Below, in pieces: positions 9,753-20,945 of a stretch of 64,000 nt of DNA; within the stretch, counting starts at the first letter, position 1; the number at the start of each line of letters is the position of its first letter. Source of the stretch: Dactylis glomerata (Eukaryota > Streptophyta > Magnoliopsida > Poales > Poaceae). A model generated the notes under the pieces. That model saw only the letters and a program-made list of their open reading frames with translations, had not been told where the DNA came from and did no database searches. The stretch covers positions 248,001 to 312,000 of the forward strand of contig QXEO01000235.1 in the NCBI GenBank assembly GCA_007115705.1, read 5' to 3'. Both the position numbers and the translations under genes were made by a program.

Positions 9753-12413
9753 TGTCGGGGGGATGACCCCCGGTAGGGTCAAGAGACTAGAAAGGTACAA
9801 GGTCTATGGTTGACTTCATGCCGGTTGACCAAGGAAGGGCCTGGCCGGAATATAGGAGCATCGGCCAGGCCGGCATATATTGAAGGGTTTCGCAGCATAG
9901 TAAATCAAAAAATTTCCTACGGATGTGAACAAGAAAGCCAAGATCTAATCTAGGAGATGTAATCAACGAGAGAGGTAAATGAGATCTTCATACCCTTGAA
10001 GAAATCGCACAGCGGAAACGTTCAACAGAACGTGGATGATGTAGTCGTACTAGCCGTCTCCTTCCCGCGATCCGATCCGATCCAACGCCGCAAGTGGCGG
10101 CGCCTCCGAGAGATGCACACGTACGGTGCAACGACGTCTCCTCCTTCCTTGGTCCAGCAAGTATGGTGGAGAGATAGATTGGATCTGCAGCACGACGGCG
10201 TGGTGCTTTTGGTGGAGAGTTTATGTAGCAGGGCTTCGCCTACGTGCAGTCGCGAGAGAGAGAGATTGGAGGGCAGCAGTTGGGCCGGCGGCTAGGGTTT
10301 GAGGTGAGCACGCCCCAGCCCTCCCCTCCCCTTTAAATAGGTCAAGGGGGCGGCCAAGGGGGCTGCCTTAGCCTCCAAGTCAAGCCGGTGGCCCCAGGGA
10401 GAAAACTTGCCCCCTAAGTTTCCTTTGCCTTGGCCCATAAGAAAACCCTAGGGTTTTGCCCTTGGCCTCATAGGACAAGTGGGCATGGACGACCAGGCCC
10501 ATGTAGGCATCACCCTTTGGTCCATGTGGACCCTTTGGGGCATGTGGGCCCCACCATGGAGCCCTCCGGAACTTTCTAGAACATTCTGGTACTCTACCGA
10601 AAAAGTCCAGAACTTTTCCGAAACCCAAAAACTGCTTTCCATTATATGAATCTTATTCTCCGGACCATTCCGGAACCTCTCGTGATGTCCGGGATCTCAT
10701 CCGAGACTCCGAACGAAAAACTCAATAACCAATTATCCATTCTATCCTAGCGTCGATGCACGTTAAGTGTGTGACCCTACGGGTTGGAGAATATGCAGAC
10801 ATGATCTTCTATCAATAATCAATAGCGGGATATGGAAACCCATATTGACTCCCACATATTCATCGATGATCATATCGGATGAACCACGATGCTAGGATTC
10901 AATTAATCCCATATATGTATTCCCTTCGTCACACGATATTTTACTCGCCCGAGATTCGATCGTCGGTATCGGCATACCTAGTTCAATCTCGTTCACAGCA
11001 AGTACTTTACTCGTTCCGTAATCCGATATCACTTTGTGATTAACTCCTTAACCACGTGCTTGCAAGCGGTGTTGATATCGATTACCGAGTGGGCCCGAAG
11101 TATATCTCTCCGACTCGGGAGGGACAAATTCCATCTCGATACATGCAACCCAACAAGTACTTTCCGATCACCTGAGAGACACCTTTATGATCACCCTCAC
11201 ATAGGATGATGTTTGATGACTTCAAAGCTTTCTTCCGATACCAGGGAGTTGTATTATCTCATGGTCTAAGGAATACAATACTTGACATAGGAAAAAGCTT
11301 CGCAAAGATGAACATGATGACACGATCTAATTGCTCTGCTTTATTTGGGTCTGTCCATCACATCATTCTCCTAATGACATGATCTCATTATTAATTGACA
11401 ACTCATGTCTATGGTTAGGAAACCTTAACCATCATTAATCAATGAGCTAGTCTAGTAGAGGCGTACTAGGGACACGGTGTTGTTCATAAACCACACAAGT
11501 ATTAATGTTTCCGCTTAATACAATTATAGCATGGAGTATAAACATTATCATGAACAAGAAATATGATAATAACAATATTATTATTGCCTCTAGGGCATAT
11601 TTCCTTTATATATATGTATCCCGGCTAATGACTGGATATGCCGGATTACCCAGGATACTAACTGAGGGGTGCCGGCATATACTTAGATATGCCGGCCTAT
11701 CTATTTGATGTGTTGTGCAGGAGCAGGGGAGGCCGGATTACCCGACCTTCATAGGTCGTTGGTCCGGCATATAGGTCCAGGATATGGCCAACGGTCATAT
11801 CCGGGATACAGAAGTCAGCTAAGATGTCATGTCCCTACAATCAAGGAGAGACTCTGCTCAGTATGGAGAGGGATCATGTTGACAGGGTGCACAGTGGTGG
11901 TCTACCTACCCTCACTGTGCACAAGTACATCCCTTACCTCACCAAGGTAAGGTCACAGTCCAAGAAGTACAAGGTACAGGGGTATGGAGTCCCATCGAGA
12001 GCAATCAGGGACAAGGTCAAAGGTCTTGCCCATCGTCAGCATGTCCTGTTTGGAGTGTAGTTGGTGTCTCCTGGTCTTATATGACCGTTGTAACCCTGGC
12101 CACCACTATATAAGGTGGCATAGGGAGCCCTGGTAAAGGGTTGGTCACTCTGTGTTCCTACACTAAGCAGTTCATCTTCCTCCTCTAGCAGAGAGCGCGG
12201 AAGCACCATTGTTGTATACTCCATCGATCCAAATATATAACCAGTAGAGCAGGAGTAGGGGTGTTATCTCCTTACGAGAGCCCCGAACCTGGGTAGATCA
12301 GTGTTCCTTTCTGTCGTGCTTTTTAGCTCGTTCTCCTCTCCCGAATCCTCCAGCATCTAGTTCGGCCCCCATCTAAGCCATCCTATGGCATATGTTGTTT
12401 CACCACGACGACA
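9753..12413 (+). mobile_element. Solo LTR (gypsy-like), inserted in the 3' LTR, itself interrupted
   Basis: Begins TGTCGGGGGGATGACCCCCG and ends CACCACGACGACA, with the 5-bp duplication CCAAA on both sides (9748-9752, 12414-12418). Without the inner insertion it is about 926 bp. It ends in the module GGGGTGTTATCTCCTTACGA and CCGAACCTGGGTAGATCA, also seen in diverged form at 46399-46442. No internal retroelement sequence or second LTR is present, so it is a solo LTR left by recombination. Orientation is inferred from the TATATAAGG box near 12106 and the downstream module. Confidence 0.8.
9881..11610 (-). mobile_element. Copia-type solo LTR (BARE/Angela/WIS-like), innermost insertion
   Basis: In the minus sense it starts TATAAAGGAAATATGCCCTA and continues GAGGCAATAATAATATTG, the well-known start of BARE-1/Angela/WIS LTRs. 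It ends with TTTTTTGATTTACTATGC and TTCA at 9881. Length is 1,730 bp, normal for this family. The target duplication TATAT lies at 9876-9880 and 11611-11615. The first dinucleotide is TA rather than TG, a point change. No internal domain is present, so it is a solo LTR. Confidence 0.85.
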
Positions 12414-13101
12414 CCAAATATGTAGAATTACATAACGGTGATCTCAATCATGTATGGCAGCTCATGAGATCTAAACATGAAGCACATAGTGGAGAAGACA
12501 ACCATCTAGCTACTGCTATGGACCCATAGTCCAAGGTAGACTACTCACTCATCGCTCCGGAGGCAAGCATGGCGATGAAGAAGACCTCCGGTGGCGATTC
12601 CCCTCTCCGGCAGGGTGCCGGGAAGAGCTTCTGGACCCTCCCGATCTTCGGGTCGACGGCGGCGGTGGATCACGATGTATTCTGAAAAACTGATCGGGTC
12701 CTTAGGTTTTTCTCATCGGGGGGTCTTTATAGGCGAAGGGGCGATGTCAGAGGTGGAGCCAGGCTCCCTCACACAGGGGTGGCGCGGCCAGGGGCCTGGC
12801 CGCGCCGGCCCTGTGTGTGGGGCCCTGGTGGCCCCTCTCCGTCTCTCCTTCGGATCTCTGGAAGCTTCCGGGAAAAATAAGACTTCAGGAACTTGTTTCG
12901 TCCAATTTCGAGAATATTTCCTGTGTATCACTTCTGAAACACAAAAACAGCAGAAAACAGGAAACTGGCACTGTGGCACTTCGTTAATAGGTTAGTTCCG
13001 GAAAATGCATAAAAATGCCACTAAGTGTAACGAAACAATAGGCAAATGGTGTAAAACAAGCATGGAGCATCAAAAATTATAGATACGTTTGAGACGTATC
13101 A

Positions 13102-13116
13102 AGCATCCCCAAGCTT
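13102..13116 (-). other. Polypurine tract next to the 3' LTR
   Basis: In the minus sense AAGCTTGGGGATGCT directly precedes the LTR start TGATACG. The same word is repeated inside the element at 15309-15322 and 15365-15378. Confidence 0.75.
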
Positions 13117-16034
13117 AACTCCTGCTCGTCCTCGAGTAGGTAAGTGATAACAAAAGAATAATGTTTGAGGTGACATGCACCTACACAATCTTGATCATAT
13201 ATGTAAGCGTTGGTGAGCTGGGATCAATAGAACTTAAAACATGGGCATGAAGATATAATCATGACAATAAGAACTTAGCAACCATGTTGTAAACATGAAA
13301 ATGAACACAAACAAAAGATCATGATAATGAAACAATGAAAGTCAAACGTGTGTTCAAATCATAAGGAAAAACATACAAAAGGTTTTCAGCTTGTCCTTCA
13401 AAGAGAGCAAAACATAAATGCATAGGACACCTCAAAGTTTAAGAGGGCGACTAGATACAAATAATTTAAGAACAAGTGAAACCAACAATATGAATCAATC
13501 AATGAACTTTGGGACAATGCATATCACACTAAGAATGACAACTATGCTCTCTTAATGGTGCATAAAGAAAGAAGGTGGTGACTCAACATAAAAGTAAAAG
13601 AAAGACCCTTCGCAGAGGGAAGCAGTGATTGCAAGTTTTATAACCTTCAAAAATTATGGTACTTACCAGCTTTGAGCTCTCATTGCCCCCATCATAAGCA
13701 TCTTGAATGGTTAAAGTTAATGCGAGAACAATTATGATGCATATGCTTGACAAATCATAAGTTGAAAACCTCGTGCCCCGTGAATACGAGTACCCAAACC
13801 TCATGCTACTTTACTTAGAGTCCCAAGCAAGGCTCTTGTCATTGTAAATATATGCATATCATTGAGAACCGCCAATGGGGTACCTCCGTGCCCGATGACA
13901 TGGAACAAGCCCACACCAAAATGACAGGACAAGCAGACAATGAACACCTCGACATCTCTTTTATTTGCTATATTGTTTAGCTTTTTATTGTGAGATGCGT
14001 CGTCGAATGTTCACCATGGGTATGCTGCAAATTTCCACCATGAATTATGCATGGCTTAGATTGGCGGCCCGGCGTTTCCCTAACACATATACAAACTCCA
14101 TGATCCCCACAAGATTCCCAATTCATTTCACACCGCGGGCATCCATAAACAAAAGATCACGATATCAACTCAAATAGAAGTGCAATGTTGAAAGCTTACC
14201 CATGACAGCATGGCTGGGCTAGAATCCAACTTACAACTTGCAAGCATAACAACTCAACATAAGAGACCACAATGTCAAATTTTTAAGAACAGGAAAAAGT
14301 AAAGTGTGCCTTCCGGTTCGTGAGAGCTTTACTGACCGAATTTCGCATGACACTGGTAAGAGTTTAATTTGAAGAGAAAATAAAAGCAAGTCAAATTTAC
14401 TTGGAATAGCAAATTGCTAGTAGGTATGTATGGTGGACACTTTGGAAAACTTTGGCTTTTAGGAGTTGGATGCACGAGTAGAGCTCATACTCAGTACAAG
14501 GTGAGGGCTAGCAAAAGACTGGGAGCGACCAACTAAGAGAGCAACAATGGCCATAATCATGCAAAGCGACAAAACGACATTAAAAGAAGCATACGATGGC
14601 ATCAAAAGTCAAAAACTAAATGATCATGAAGGCTATTGGCGACTTTGTAAGAGTCTAACATATGTGAGCATGCGCCAAGTCAACCCAAATAAAGCATCAA
14701 GGAGAAAACCAAAATAATGCTTCCATACAATAAAAACAACGCATGATTTTTTCAAAGGCTCATTAAGCAATCTCAGTTATTTGAGACAAGTCATGCTACA
14801 GCAAAACCACTAAGCATACTATCAAAAAGACATCAAGCATGACATGAAAAAGCCTAAGCCGCAGTCTACACAAGCTCCTTCTTATACCACTATTTTGCAC
14901 AAAGCTTTTTCTCTTTTCCAACACCATTTGAAATTTTTAAACACCTCTTTTGATGAAAACCAATAAAGATCAGAGGCAAAAATACACCTTGATGAAAAGA
15001 TATGACAAGGTCTGAACGCAAATCAAGGCAAAAATGAAAACCAAAAGCAGTAGCAGAAAAAGTAGAACGCTCGATGAACGATAAGAGTGAAAAACTGAGC
15101 GTTCTTTGCAAATGAAAACGAGTACATCTCCTCCAAAGGAAATTTGTTGGGGTCCAACCATTCATTGCAGCTAACAAACAAACTAAACCAACTAAGAAAA
15201 CTAAAACAACTGGCGCTCCAAGAAAAACACATAGTGCATGAAGCAATAAAAATATAGTGTTTTGAAAGGTGACCTGATTTTTGCCGATGAAGAAGGGGTG
15301 CCTCGGGGGCATCCCCAAGCTTTGACGCTTGTACTTCTTGGATATTTCTTGGGGTGATGCATGGGCATCCCCAAGCTTGAGCTTTTGTCCATTCTTCAAC
15401 TCATCTCATCATTCTCCAATCCCTACACTTGAAAACTTCCTTCATACAAAACTAAACACAATTCTATTAGCAACATTAGTGTAAGCATAAAATATAATCA
15501 ATCCTCTATTTGCTTCAGGTTTCAACTCAAAACCACCACATATATAGAAAATACTACTGTAGCAACTCCCCAAAAAGTTTGATGATCAAAAGAACTCAAA
15601 AGAAAGCGATAAAGTGGCAAACACAAATATTGGCAGAAATCTGTCAAAACTGAACAGCTGACAAAGGTCGAATTTTTGAGGGATTTTCTGTTGCTCAAAT
15701 CAAAAAGTGTTGAACTAAGAAAAGTTTGGATATTATCTAGGGCATATGCACAAGAAATCGCAGGTCCAAAAGATAAATAGAGAATTTTCACGAATTTTTA
15801 CGGTGCAGCACCGAAAACAGTTTCAGGACAGCAACATCCCCAAATCTTTACCTCACTCAAATTAGAGGCTTCTCTTGGCACAAAAATGAAATAAACAAGA
15901 TAAGGAGCGGTCATTACAGTAGTAATGACTTCCAAGACTCAAATAAAAGAAAAAGTACTGAAAAGAAAACATTGGGTTATCTCCCAAGAGTGCTTTTCTT
16001 TAACGCCTTTGAGCTAGGCGCAGAAAATTGCGAA
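13117..16034 (-). other. Internal non-coding region of the LTR retrotransposon
   Basis: About 2.9 kb, A-rich on the plus strand, between the polypurine tract and the 197-codon frame. A 169-codon minus frame (14890-15399) starting MKNGQKLKLGDAHASPQ spans the two internal polypurine-like words, so it may be a by-product of those repeats. No pol domains were found. Confidence 0.6.
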
Positions 16035-16628
16035 TCAAGTTATATCAAGAGAAGCATTAAGATCAACTGCAGAGGTCTTATCAATAAGGCATTGTATTTC
16101 ATCCACATAAGTTTTTGAAGACCCTTTGTGATCATGCTTTGGTACACTATTCTCATCAAAAAGATTTTTAGGACAAATCCAGGCAAAATTATTTTCGAAA
16201 GCATCATTCAATCCCAAAAGTTTGCAAGGTATAGGTATTTCGGTTCCCTCATCATTAGTATCAATAACCTTAATAGGTGAACCGAGTTTATTAAAACGTT
16301 TAAGAACTTTCCTAGCTTCAACAACGACATCCTTAAATTCTAGGCGCAAAGTTTCCAAGATAAAAGCCTTCTTTTCGGGATCCTCAATTTCATGAAGCTT
16401 AAGGAACATATATTGCATAAAAGGATTAAGACTAGCAAACCTAGTTTCCAACATGTCAATTAATATAACAGAAGCAACTTCAATACTAGGAGCAAGCTCA
16501 ACCCAAGACTTTTCCTCATCTTCCTCATGCATACTAATGTGATTAAAGAACTCCTCAATGTTACCTTTGCCAATAATCGAACCACTGCCTACTGAGAGGT
16601 CCTCCAGAATGAACTTAGGAAATAGCAT
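16035..16628 (-). CDS. Unrecognised 197-aa protein in the gag position of the LTR retrotransposon
   Basis: A 197-codon frame starting 160 bp after the primer-binding site, where gag normally begins. It starts MLFPKFILEDLSVGSG, is rich in acidic and hydrophobic residues, and contains ETRFASLNPFMQYMFLKL and LRLEFKDVVVEARKVLKRF, which look helical. No zinc knuckle, protease, RT or integrase motif is seen. I know of no named family for it. The intact frame in a young element suggests it is either maintained or too recent to have decayed. It could be a divergent gag-like or accessory protein; function unknown. Confidence 0.5.
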   Translation of the reverse strand: MLFPKFILEDLSVGSGSIIGKGNIEEFFNHISMHEEDEEKSWVELAPSIEVASVILIDMLETRFASLNPFMQYMFLKLHEIEDPEKKAFILETLRLEFKDVVVEARKVLKRFNKLGSPIKVIDTNDEGTEIPIPCKLLGLNDAFENNFAWICPKNLFDENSVPKHDHKGSSKTYVDEIQCLIDKTSAVDLNASLDIT

Positions 16629-16789
16629 GATAAACTAAAGTAAAGAAATAACAACTACCAAGGATTCTAATTTTTTTGGGTTTTTGATATAAAAAGCAAT
16701 GCAGGTAAAATAGATAAAGTAAAGCAAAACAAATAACAAAGTAAAGAATGTGTGTGCGAAGAACTCCCCTCGCAGAAGTCTTCTCTTCC

Positions 16790-16807
16790 TCCCCGGCAAC
16801 GGCGCCA
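16790..16807 (-). other. Primer-binding site complementary to tRNA-Asp(GTC)
   Basis: In the minus sense the sequence is TGGCGCCGTTGCCGGGGA, an 18-base complement of the 3' end of plant tRNA-Asp including CCA. It starts ten bases after the 5' LTR, which is further than usual but still typical for a priming site. Confidence 0.88.
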
Positions 16808-16817
16808 GAAAAGAAGC

Positions 16818-18441
16818 TGCTACTCGGTGATGACGCCAGAAAAGAGCTGTGGCGTGTAGTTGACGTGGGAGCAGTAAGTCCTTGTGCGTGGTGAATGACC
16901 AGCCCGTTGGGAACCCCAAGAGGAAGGTATGATGAGTGTAGCGGCTAGTTTTCCCTCAGTTAAGAAACCAAGGTTTATCGAACAGGAGAGGAGAGACAAT
17001 GACGACTGAAGGTGTTGTGGAACCTGCACACACATAAACAAATACTTTGTTCCCAACTTGCGATGAGGTTGTCAATCTCACCGGTTTGCTTGAAACAAAG
17101 GTTATGAGCGTATCGAGTGGAAAACAGTAGAGTATGCTAGTAAAGTAAACAGTACGAGAAAAGTAAACAGGTGATTGCAATATGATGTAAATAGGACCGG
17201 GGTCCACAGTTCACTAGTGGTGTCTCTCCATAGATAAAATAACACATGCTGGGTAAACAAATTACAGTTGGGCAATTGATAGAATAGATATAACGTGATA
17301 TGTCAAGAAGATCACTATGAGATTTACTCTGGGCATTACAACAAAATACATAGACCGCCATCCAACTGCATCTATGACTAATAATCCACTCCCGGGGATA
17401 TCAATCCGAACACCCCAGTAGTATTAAGTTGCGAACAACAGATAATTGCATTAAGCAAAGTGTGTAATGTAAACAAAGCATATGCCCTTGAGCATATGAA
17501 TGTTGTTTTCTCCCTAGTAGCAATAGCACATCTACCACCTTAGAGGTTTCTGTCACTCCCCCAGGTGAAATAGAGGCATGAACCCACTATCGAGCATAAA
17601 TACCCCCTCTTGGAGTCACTAGCAACTACTCGGCCAAGATAGCTACTAACAACGTAGAGCATGCAAGATCATAAACAACATAGAGATAACAAAAGATATA
17701 ATTCAGTACAACAACTTAATCATAAACACCAATATTCATCGGATCCCAACAAACCAAACATGTAGAATTACATAACGGTGATCTCAATCATGTATGGCAG
17801 CTCATGAGATCTAAACATGAAACACATAGTGGAGAAGACAACCATCTAGCTACTGCTATGGACCCATAGTCCAAGGTAGACTACTCACTCATCGCTCCGG
17901 AGGCAAGCATGGCGATGAAGAAGACCTCCGGTGGCGATTCCCCTCTCCGGCAGGGTGCCGGGAAGAGCTTCTGGACCCTCCCGATCTTCGGGTCGACGGC
18001 GGCGGCGGATCGCGATGTATTCTGGAAAACTGATCGGGTCCTTAGGTTTTTCTCGTCGGGGGGTCTTTATAGGCGAAGGGGCGATGTCAGAGGTGGAGCC
18101 AGGCTCCCTCACACAGGGGTGGCGCGGCCAGGGGCCTGGCCGCGCCGGCCCTGTGTGTGGGGCCCTGGTGGCCCCTCTCCGTCTCTCCTTCGGATCTCTG
18201 GAAGCTTCCGGGAAAAATAAGACTTCAGGAACTTGTTTCGTCCAATTCCGAGAATATTTCCTGTGTATCACTTCTGAAACACAAAAACAGCAGAAAACAG
18301 GAAACTGGCACTGTGGCACTTCGTTAATAGGTTAGTTCCGGAAAATGCATAAAAATGCCACTAAGTGTAACGAAACAATAGGCAAATGGTGTAAAACAAG
18401 CATGGAGCATCAAAAATTATAGATACGTTTGAGACGTATCA
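16818..18441 (-). repeat. 5' LTR (1,624 bp) of the non-autonomous LTR retrotransposon
   Basis: Begins (minus sense) at 18441 with TGATACGTCTC and ends at 16818 with GAGTAGCA. A short inverted pair GATACGT...ACGTATC sits at the outer end. It is nearly identical to 8812-9752 joined to 12419-13101. Open frames inside it (for example 17931-18335) recur in the other LTR and are not treated as genes. Confidence 0.92.
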
Positions 18442-19726
18442 TAGCATACCAATACCGGCATGGGAGCCCTCTCGTCAGACCCGAGGAGATTCCGAATCTA
18501 CCAACAAGAATGCGAAAATTGCATAAGTGATACTTGGAAGCCTCACAGCATAGGCAGAACTGGATCATACTAGGAATTAATGATGAGCATTACTTTCGTG
18601 GAACCGACGACATAAACATCGAATTTGCTGAATTATTTCAGTTATACAATCATGACGCCCTCGACAAATCGATGGTTAGTGCCTATTGTTTGTAAGTATT
18701 ATTTTTATAATTAAGTCTTTAGCTCATCTCGTTCATTGCATGCATAATTTTACTCACTATATTATGTAGATTGAAGAAACTCGAATGCAAAAGAGGACAA
18801 ATCTATGACATTGGGTTCATTGACCCATATACCGTGAACGAGGTAACTCTCCATAACCATATCAAGAACACGGAGAATAACTTGGTACGGGCGTTAAGGA
18901 AACAATAAACCATGACGAAAATACTATTTCCTTACAACTTCAAGTGAGTGTGTTACTGTCTTATACACATTACTATTTTGGTTACTCGATGTTAAGTGTG
19001 TGTTATGCGTGTGCGCAGCTATCATTTTATTCTGCTAGTTATTGAACTTGATAGAGGATGAGTACTAGTCATGGACTCGAAACAAAAATTTCTTGAGACA
19101 TTCGGGGACATGATTGATACACTCCAGCGGTAATTTCAATCATTATGCATGGCACTATATCAGCTACTTTCGTTCATTTCCCGATATCAAGTAATTACTA
19201 ACTTCTTTATTTATTTTCTTTGCCGGACAGTGCTTGGAAACGGTTCACGGATAAGGCACCGGGTCCCTAGAAAAAAGAGCTTGAATTTAAAAAAGTACCG
19301 GTAAATACTACTAGCTAGGTCCGCGCATCTCTTTGGTTCTAGTTTCAATACCATTATTATCCATGATTATTATTTTGATTGAACTCTATTCTCGTAAAGT
19401 GCTTGAAGCAAGAAGACGGGAATAATTTATGTGGATTCTATGTCTGCGGGTTCATGCGAGAGACTTGTTGTGAGAAGAGAAGACTAGAACAACTAGATGT
19501 ACGTAAACAATATTCACAATTTTATTTTATTACCATCATTTATGTTGAGTTTCTTCATTCATATATATTGATCCCCTTCTTTACATTAGATCGAACTGAA
19601 GCGGATCGTCTTCTAGCAACCGAGCGTATACGAGCAATTCAAGAGGAACTGGCGGGATTCTTACTTGATGAGGTCATAGCACCAACCGGTGAATACCATC
19701 GGCATTACGAGTTTGGAAAATCGTAG
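18442..19726 (+). pseudogene. CACTA second gene, 3' coding part with Ulp1-like cysteine protease domain, disrupted
   Basis: This is the continuation of the gene cut at 8811. The first exon reads QYRHGSPLVRPEEIPNLPTR, then QNWIILGINDEHYF and FAELFQLYNHDALDKSMVSA. Later exons give LKKLECKRGQIYDIGFIDPY, YHFILLVIELDR, VMDSKQKF, AWKRFTDKAPG, QEDGNNLCGFYVCGFM and a tail ending YEFGKS before TAG at 19724-19726. The H (YHF), D (VMD), Q and C (NNLCGFY) pattern matches the C48 (Ulp1/SENP) fold carried by many grass CACTA elements. In-frame stops occur at a Trp-equivalent (LHK*YLEA), after ALRKQ, after ELDRG and after KAPGP, so the gene is dead. GT/AG introns separate the pieces. Confidence 0.75.
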
Positions 19727-19967
19727 CCGGAATTATATTGTATATATGCATGAACGTGTACAATGTACCATTATGTAATATGTTCGACCAAGCACGATAA
19801 AAGATGACACGTACTAGCTTCGATCTCTATATGTATGACGATATTGTGTAATATGATGGTTTCTTTTATATGTGCATCAACGTGTTTCAAATACCCGAAA
19901 AATCCGTATTTCAAATGGCTAGGGTTTAGGGTTTTAGCCAAACGCGGCAAGGGCTGCCACACCGCCA

Positions 19968-20178
19968 ACCTTTAGCACCGGTTCATATTACGAACCGGTG
20001 CTAAAGGTCCATCGGCAGGAGTTCATCTACACGCCCATGTGGAGACCCTTTAGCACCGGTTCATAATACAACCGGTGCTAAAGAGTTAGGGCTGTAGTCC
20101 CGAATGCGTTGCACCAGTTGCAAAACCGGTGCAAAAGGCAGTTAGCAACCGGTGCTAATGCCGTGTTTTCCACCAGTG
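19968..20178 (-). repeat. Right terminal and subterminal repeats of the CACTA element
   Basis: Two inverted TTTAGCACCGGTT pairs (about 19970-20007 and 20049-20082) and degenerate copies up to 20155 lead into the terminus GTGTTTTCCACCAGTG at 20163-20178. Read inward, this is CACTGGTGGAAAACAC. Confidence 0.88.
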
Positions 20179-20614
20179 ATACGACATGCACTTTTAACCC
20201 GACTTTCGGGATAGTGGTTACATGGGAACATAAATATCCACTAATGGCTAGTATTAACTCACTTTTGGTGCTAACATGTCAATGATCTGGTAACACTTCA
20301 AGAGCCTCATCGCTAAACACTTAAAAATGTGTAACACCTTCACAAATGAAAATAATCACTTGACGTCTGGACTTACCAAGTAGTCAGTTGCTAAAATATG
20401 ATTCACCTAATTTACATTGAGCATTAGATTAGATGCGTCATAAATTGAGAATAAGATCAAACTATATGCTTCACATGGTAAAAAAAAATCCACGCATTAA
20501 GAATTTCAGGTCTTGTATTCGATAAACTTAGTTATGTTCAACAGAGCAAATGCAAGCTCGCTAAATTATTGCTAATCTTTTGTATGGGAACACCAGATAA
20601 CTGGAGCACTGTAC
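20179..20614. other. Anonymous flanking DNA between the CACTA end and the chromovirus
   Basis: About 436 bp of AT-rich sequence with no open frame of note and no recognised repeat. It probably continues at 26012 beyond the chromovirus insertion. Confidence 0.5.
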
Positions 20615-20945
20615 TGATAGGAGCTAGGGTCCTACCAGGCCTAGGGCGTAGGTTGTATGGGTGGAAGGGAGGGAGGCGAGGCTGGAGGCGCGGGCGTCGG
20701 CGGCACGGCGCCGTGGCTATGGGTGAGAAGGAGGGCGGTGGTGCGCTGGAGGCGGCGGCTAGGGTTTAGGAACTCCGTCTCCTGAGGGAGACAGCAACAA
20801 ATATGTTTATTGCTTAATTGATACGGAGAGATTACATGAGTTTATATAATAGTCCAGCTAATAAAACCCTAAATAAATTGGGCCAAGCCCTTAAACCGAC
20901 CCACTAGTGGGCCTCTTCCGGCTATAATGCAAACCGGTCATAACA
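20615..20945 (-). repeat. 3' LTR of the chromovirus (331 bp)
   Basis: Minus sense: TGTTATGACCGG at 20945 to CCCTAGCTCCTATCA at 20615. The polyprotein frame runs into this LTR and stops at 20891-20893. Confidence 0.85.

Larger units (their letters stand above)
8812..13101 (-). repeat. 3' LTR of the retrotransposon, interrupted by a solo LTR
   Basis: Matches the 5' LTR from 8812 to 9752 and again from 12414 to 13101. The break is a 2,661-bp insertion flanked by the 5-bp duplication CCAAA (9748-9752 and 12414-12418). Confidence 0.92.
8812..18441 (-). mobile_element. Non-autonomous Triticeae gypsy-like LTR retrotransposon, young, with nested solo LTRs
   Basis: Direct LTRs lie at 16818-18441 (5' LTR in the minus sense) and 8812-13101 (3' LTR, enlarged by an insertion). 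Without that insertion and its 5-bp duplication the 3' LTR is exactly 1,624 bp, the same as the 5' LTR. In the minus sense the LTR starts TGATACGTCTCAAACG and ends CGAGTAGCA. The primer-binding site matches the 3' end of plant tRNA-Asp (16790-16807), and the polypurine tract is AAGCTTGGGGATGC next to the 3' LTR. The 3.7-kb internal region has no protease, reverse transcriptase or integrase, so the element depends on a partner. By eye the LTRs differ at about 12 of 1,624 sites, so the insertion is recent. The LTR start resembles Sabrina-like Triticeae families; the family name is not certain. Confidence 0.9.
8807..18446. other. 5-bp target-site duplication of the LTR retrotransposon
   Basis: TAGCA occurs at 8807-8811 directly before the left LTR edge and at 18442-18446 directly after the right edge. 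Removing the element and one copy restores the reading frame of the interrupted CACTA gene (GTAGTAGCA continues into TACCAATAC), which confirms both edges. Confidence 0.93.
1..20178 (+). mobile_element. Large CACTA (En/Spm-like) DNA transposon, 3' portion, with nested insertions
   Basis: The right terminus is at 20178: read from the right end inward the sequence is CACTGGTGGAAAACACGG, a CACTA-type terminal inverted repeat. Inside it, 19968-20160 carries TTTAGCACCGG subterminal repeats, and the same motif recurs at 595-660 and 2776-2967. The element holds a TNP2 C-terminus at the window start and a second gene (6313-19726) of the TNP1/Ulp1-like type found in grass CACTA elements. The left terminus lies outside the window, so the 3-bp target duplication cannot be checked. 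That 1-2760 belongs to the same element is inferred from orientation and shared repeats. It is interrupted by a Helitron and by an LTR retrotransposon. Confidence 0.75.

Noticed and set aside
12591..12995. 134-codon frame, also found at 17931-18335
   Set aside because: Lies inside both LTRs of one retrotransposon; no protein family recognised and no sense orientation with the element.
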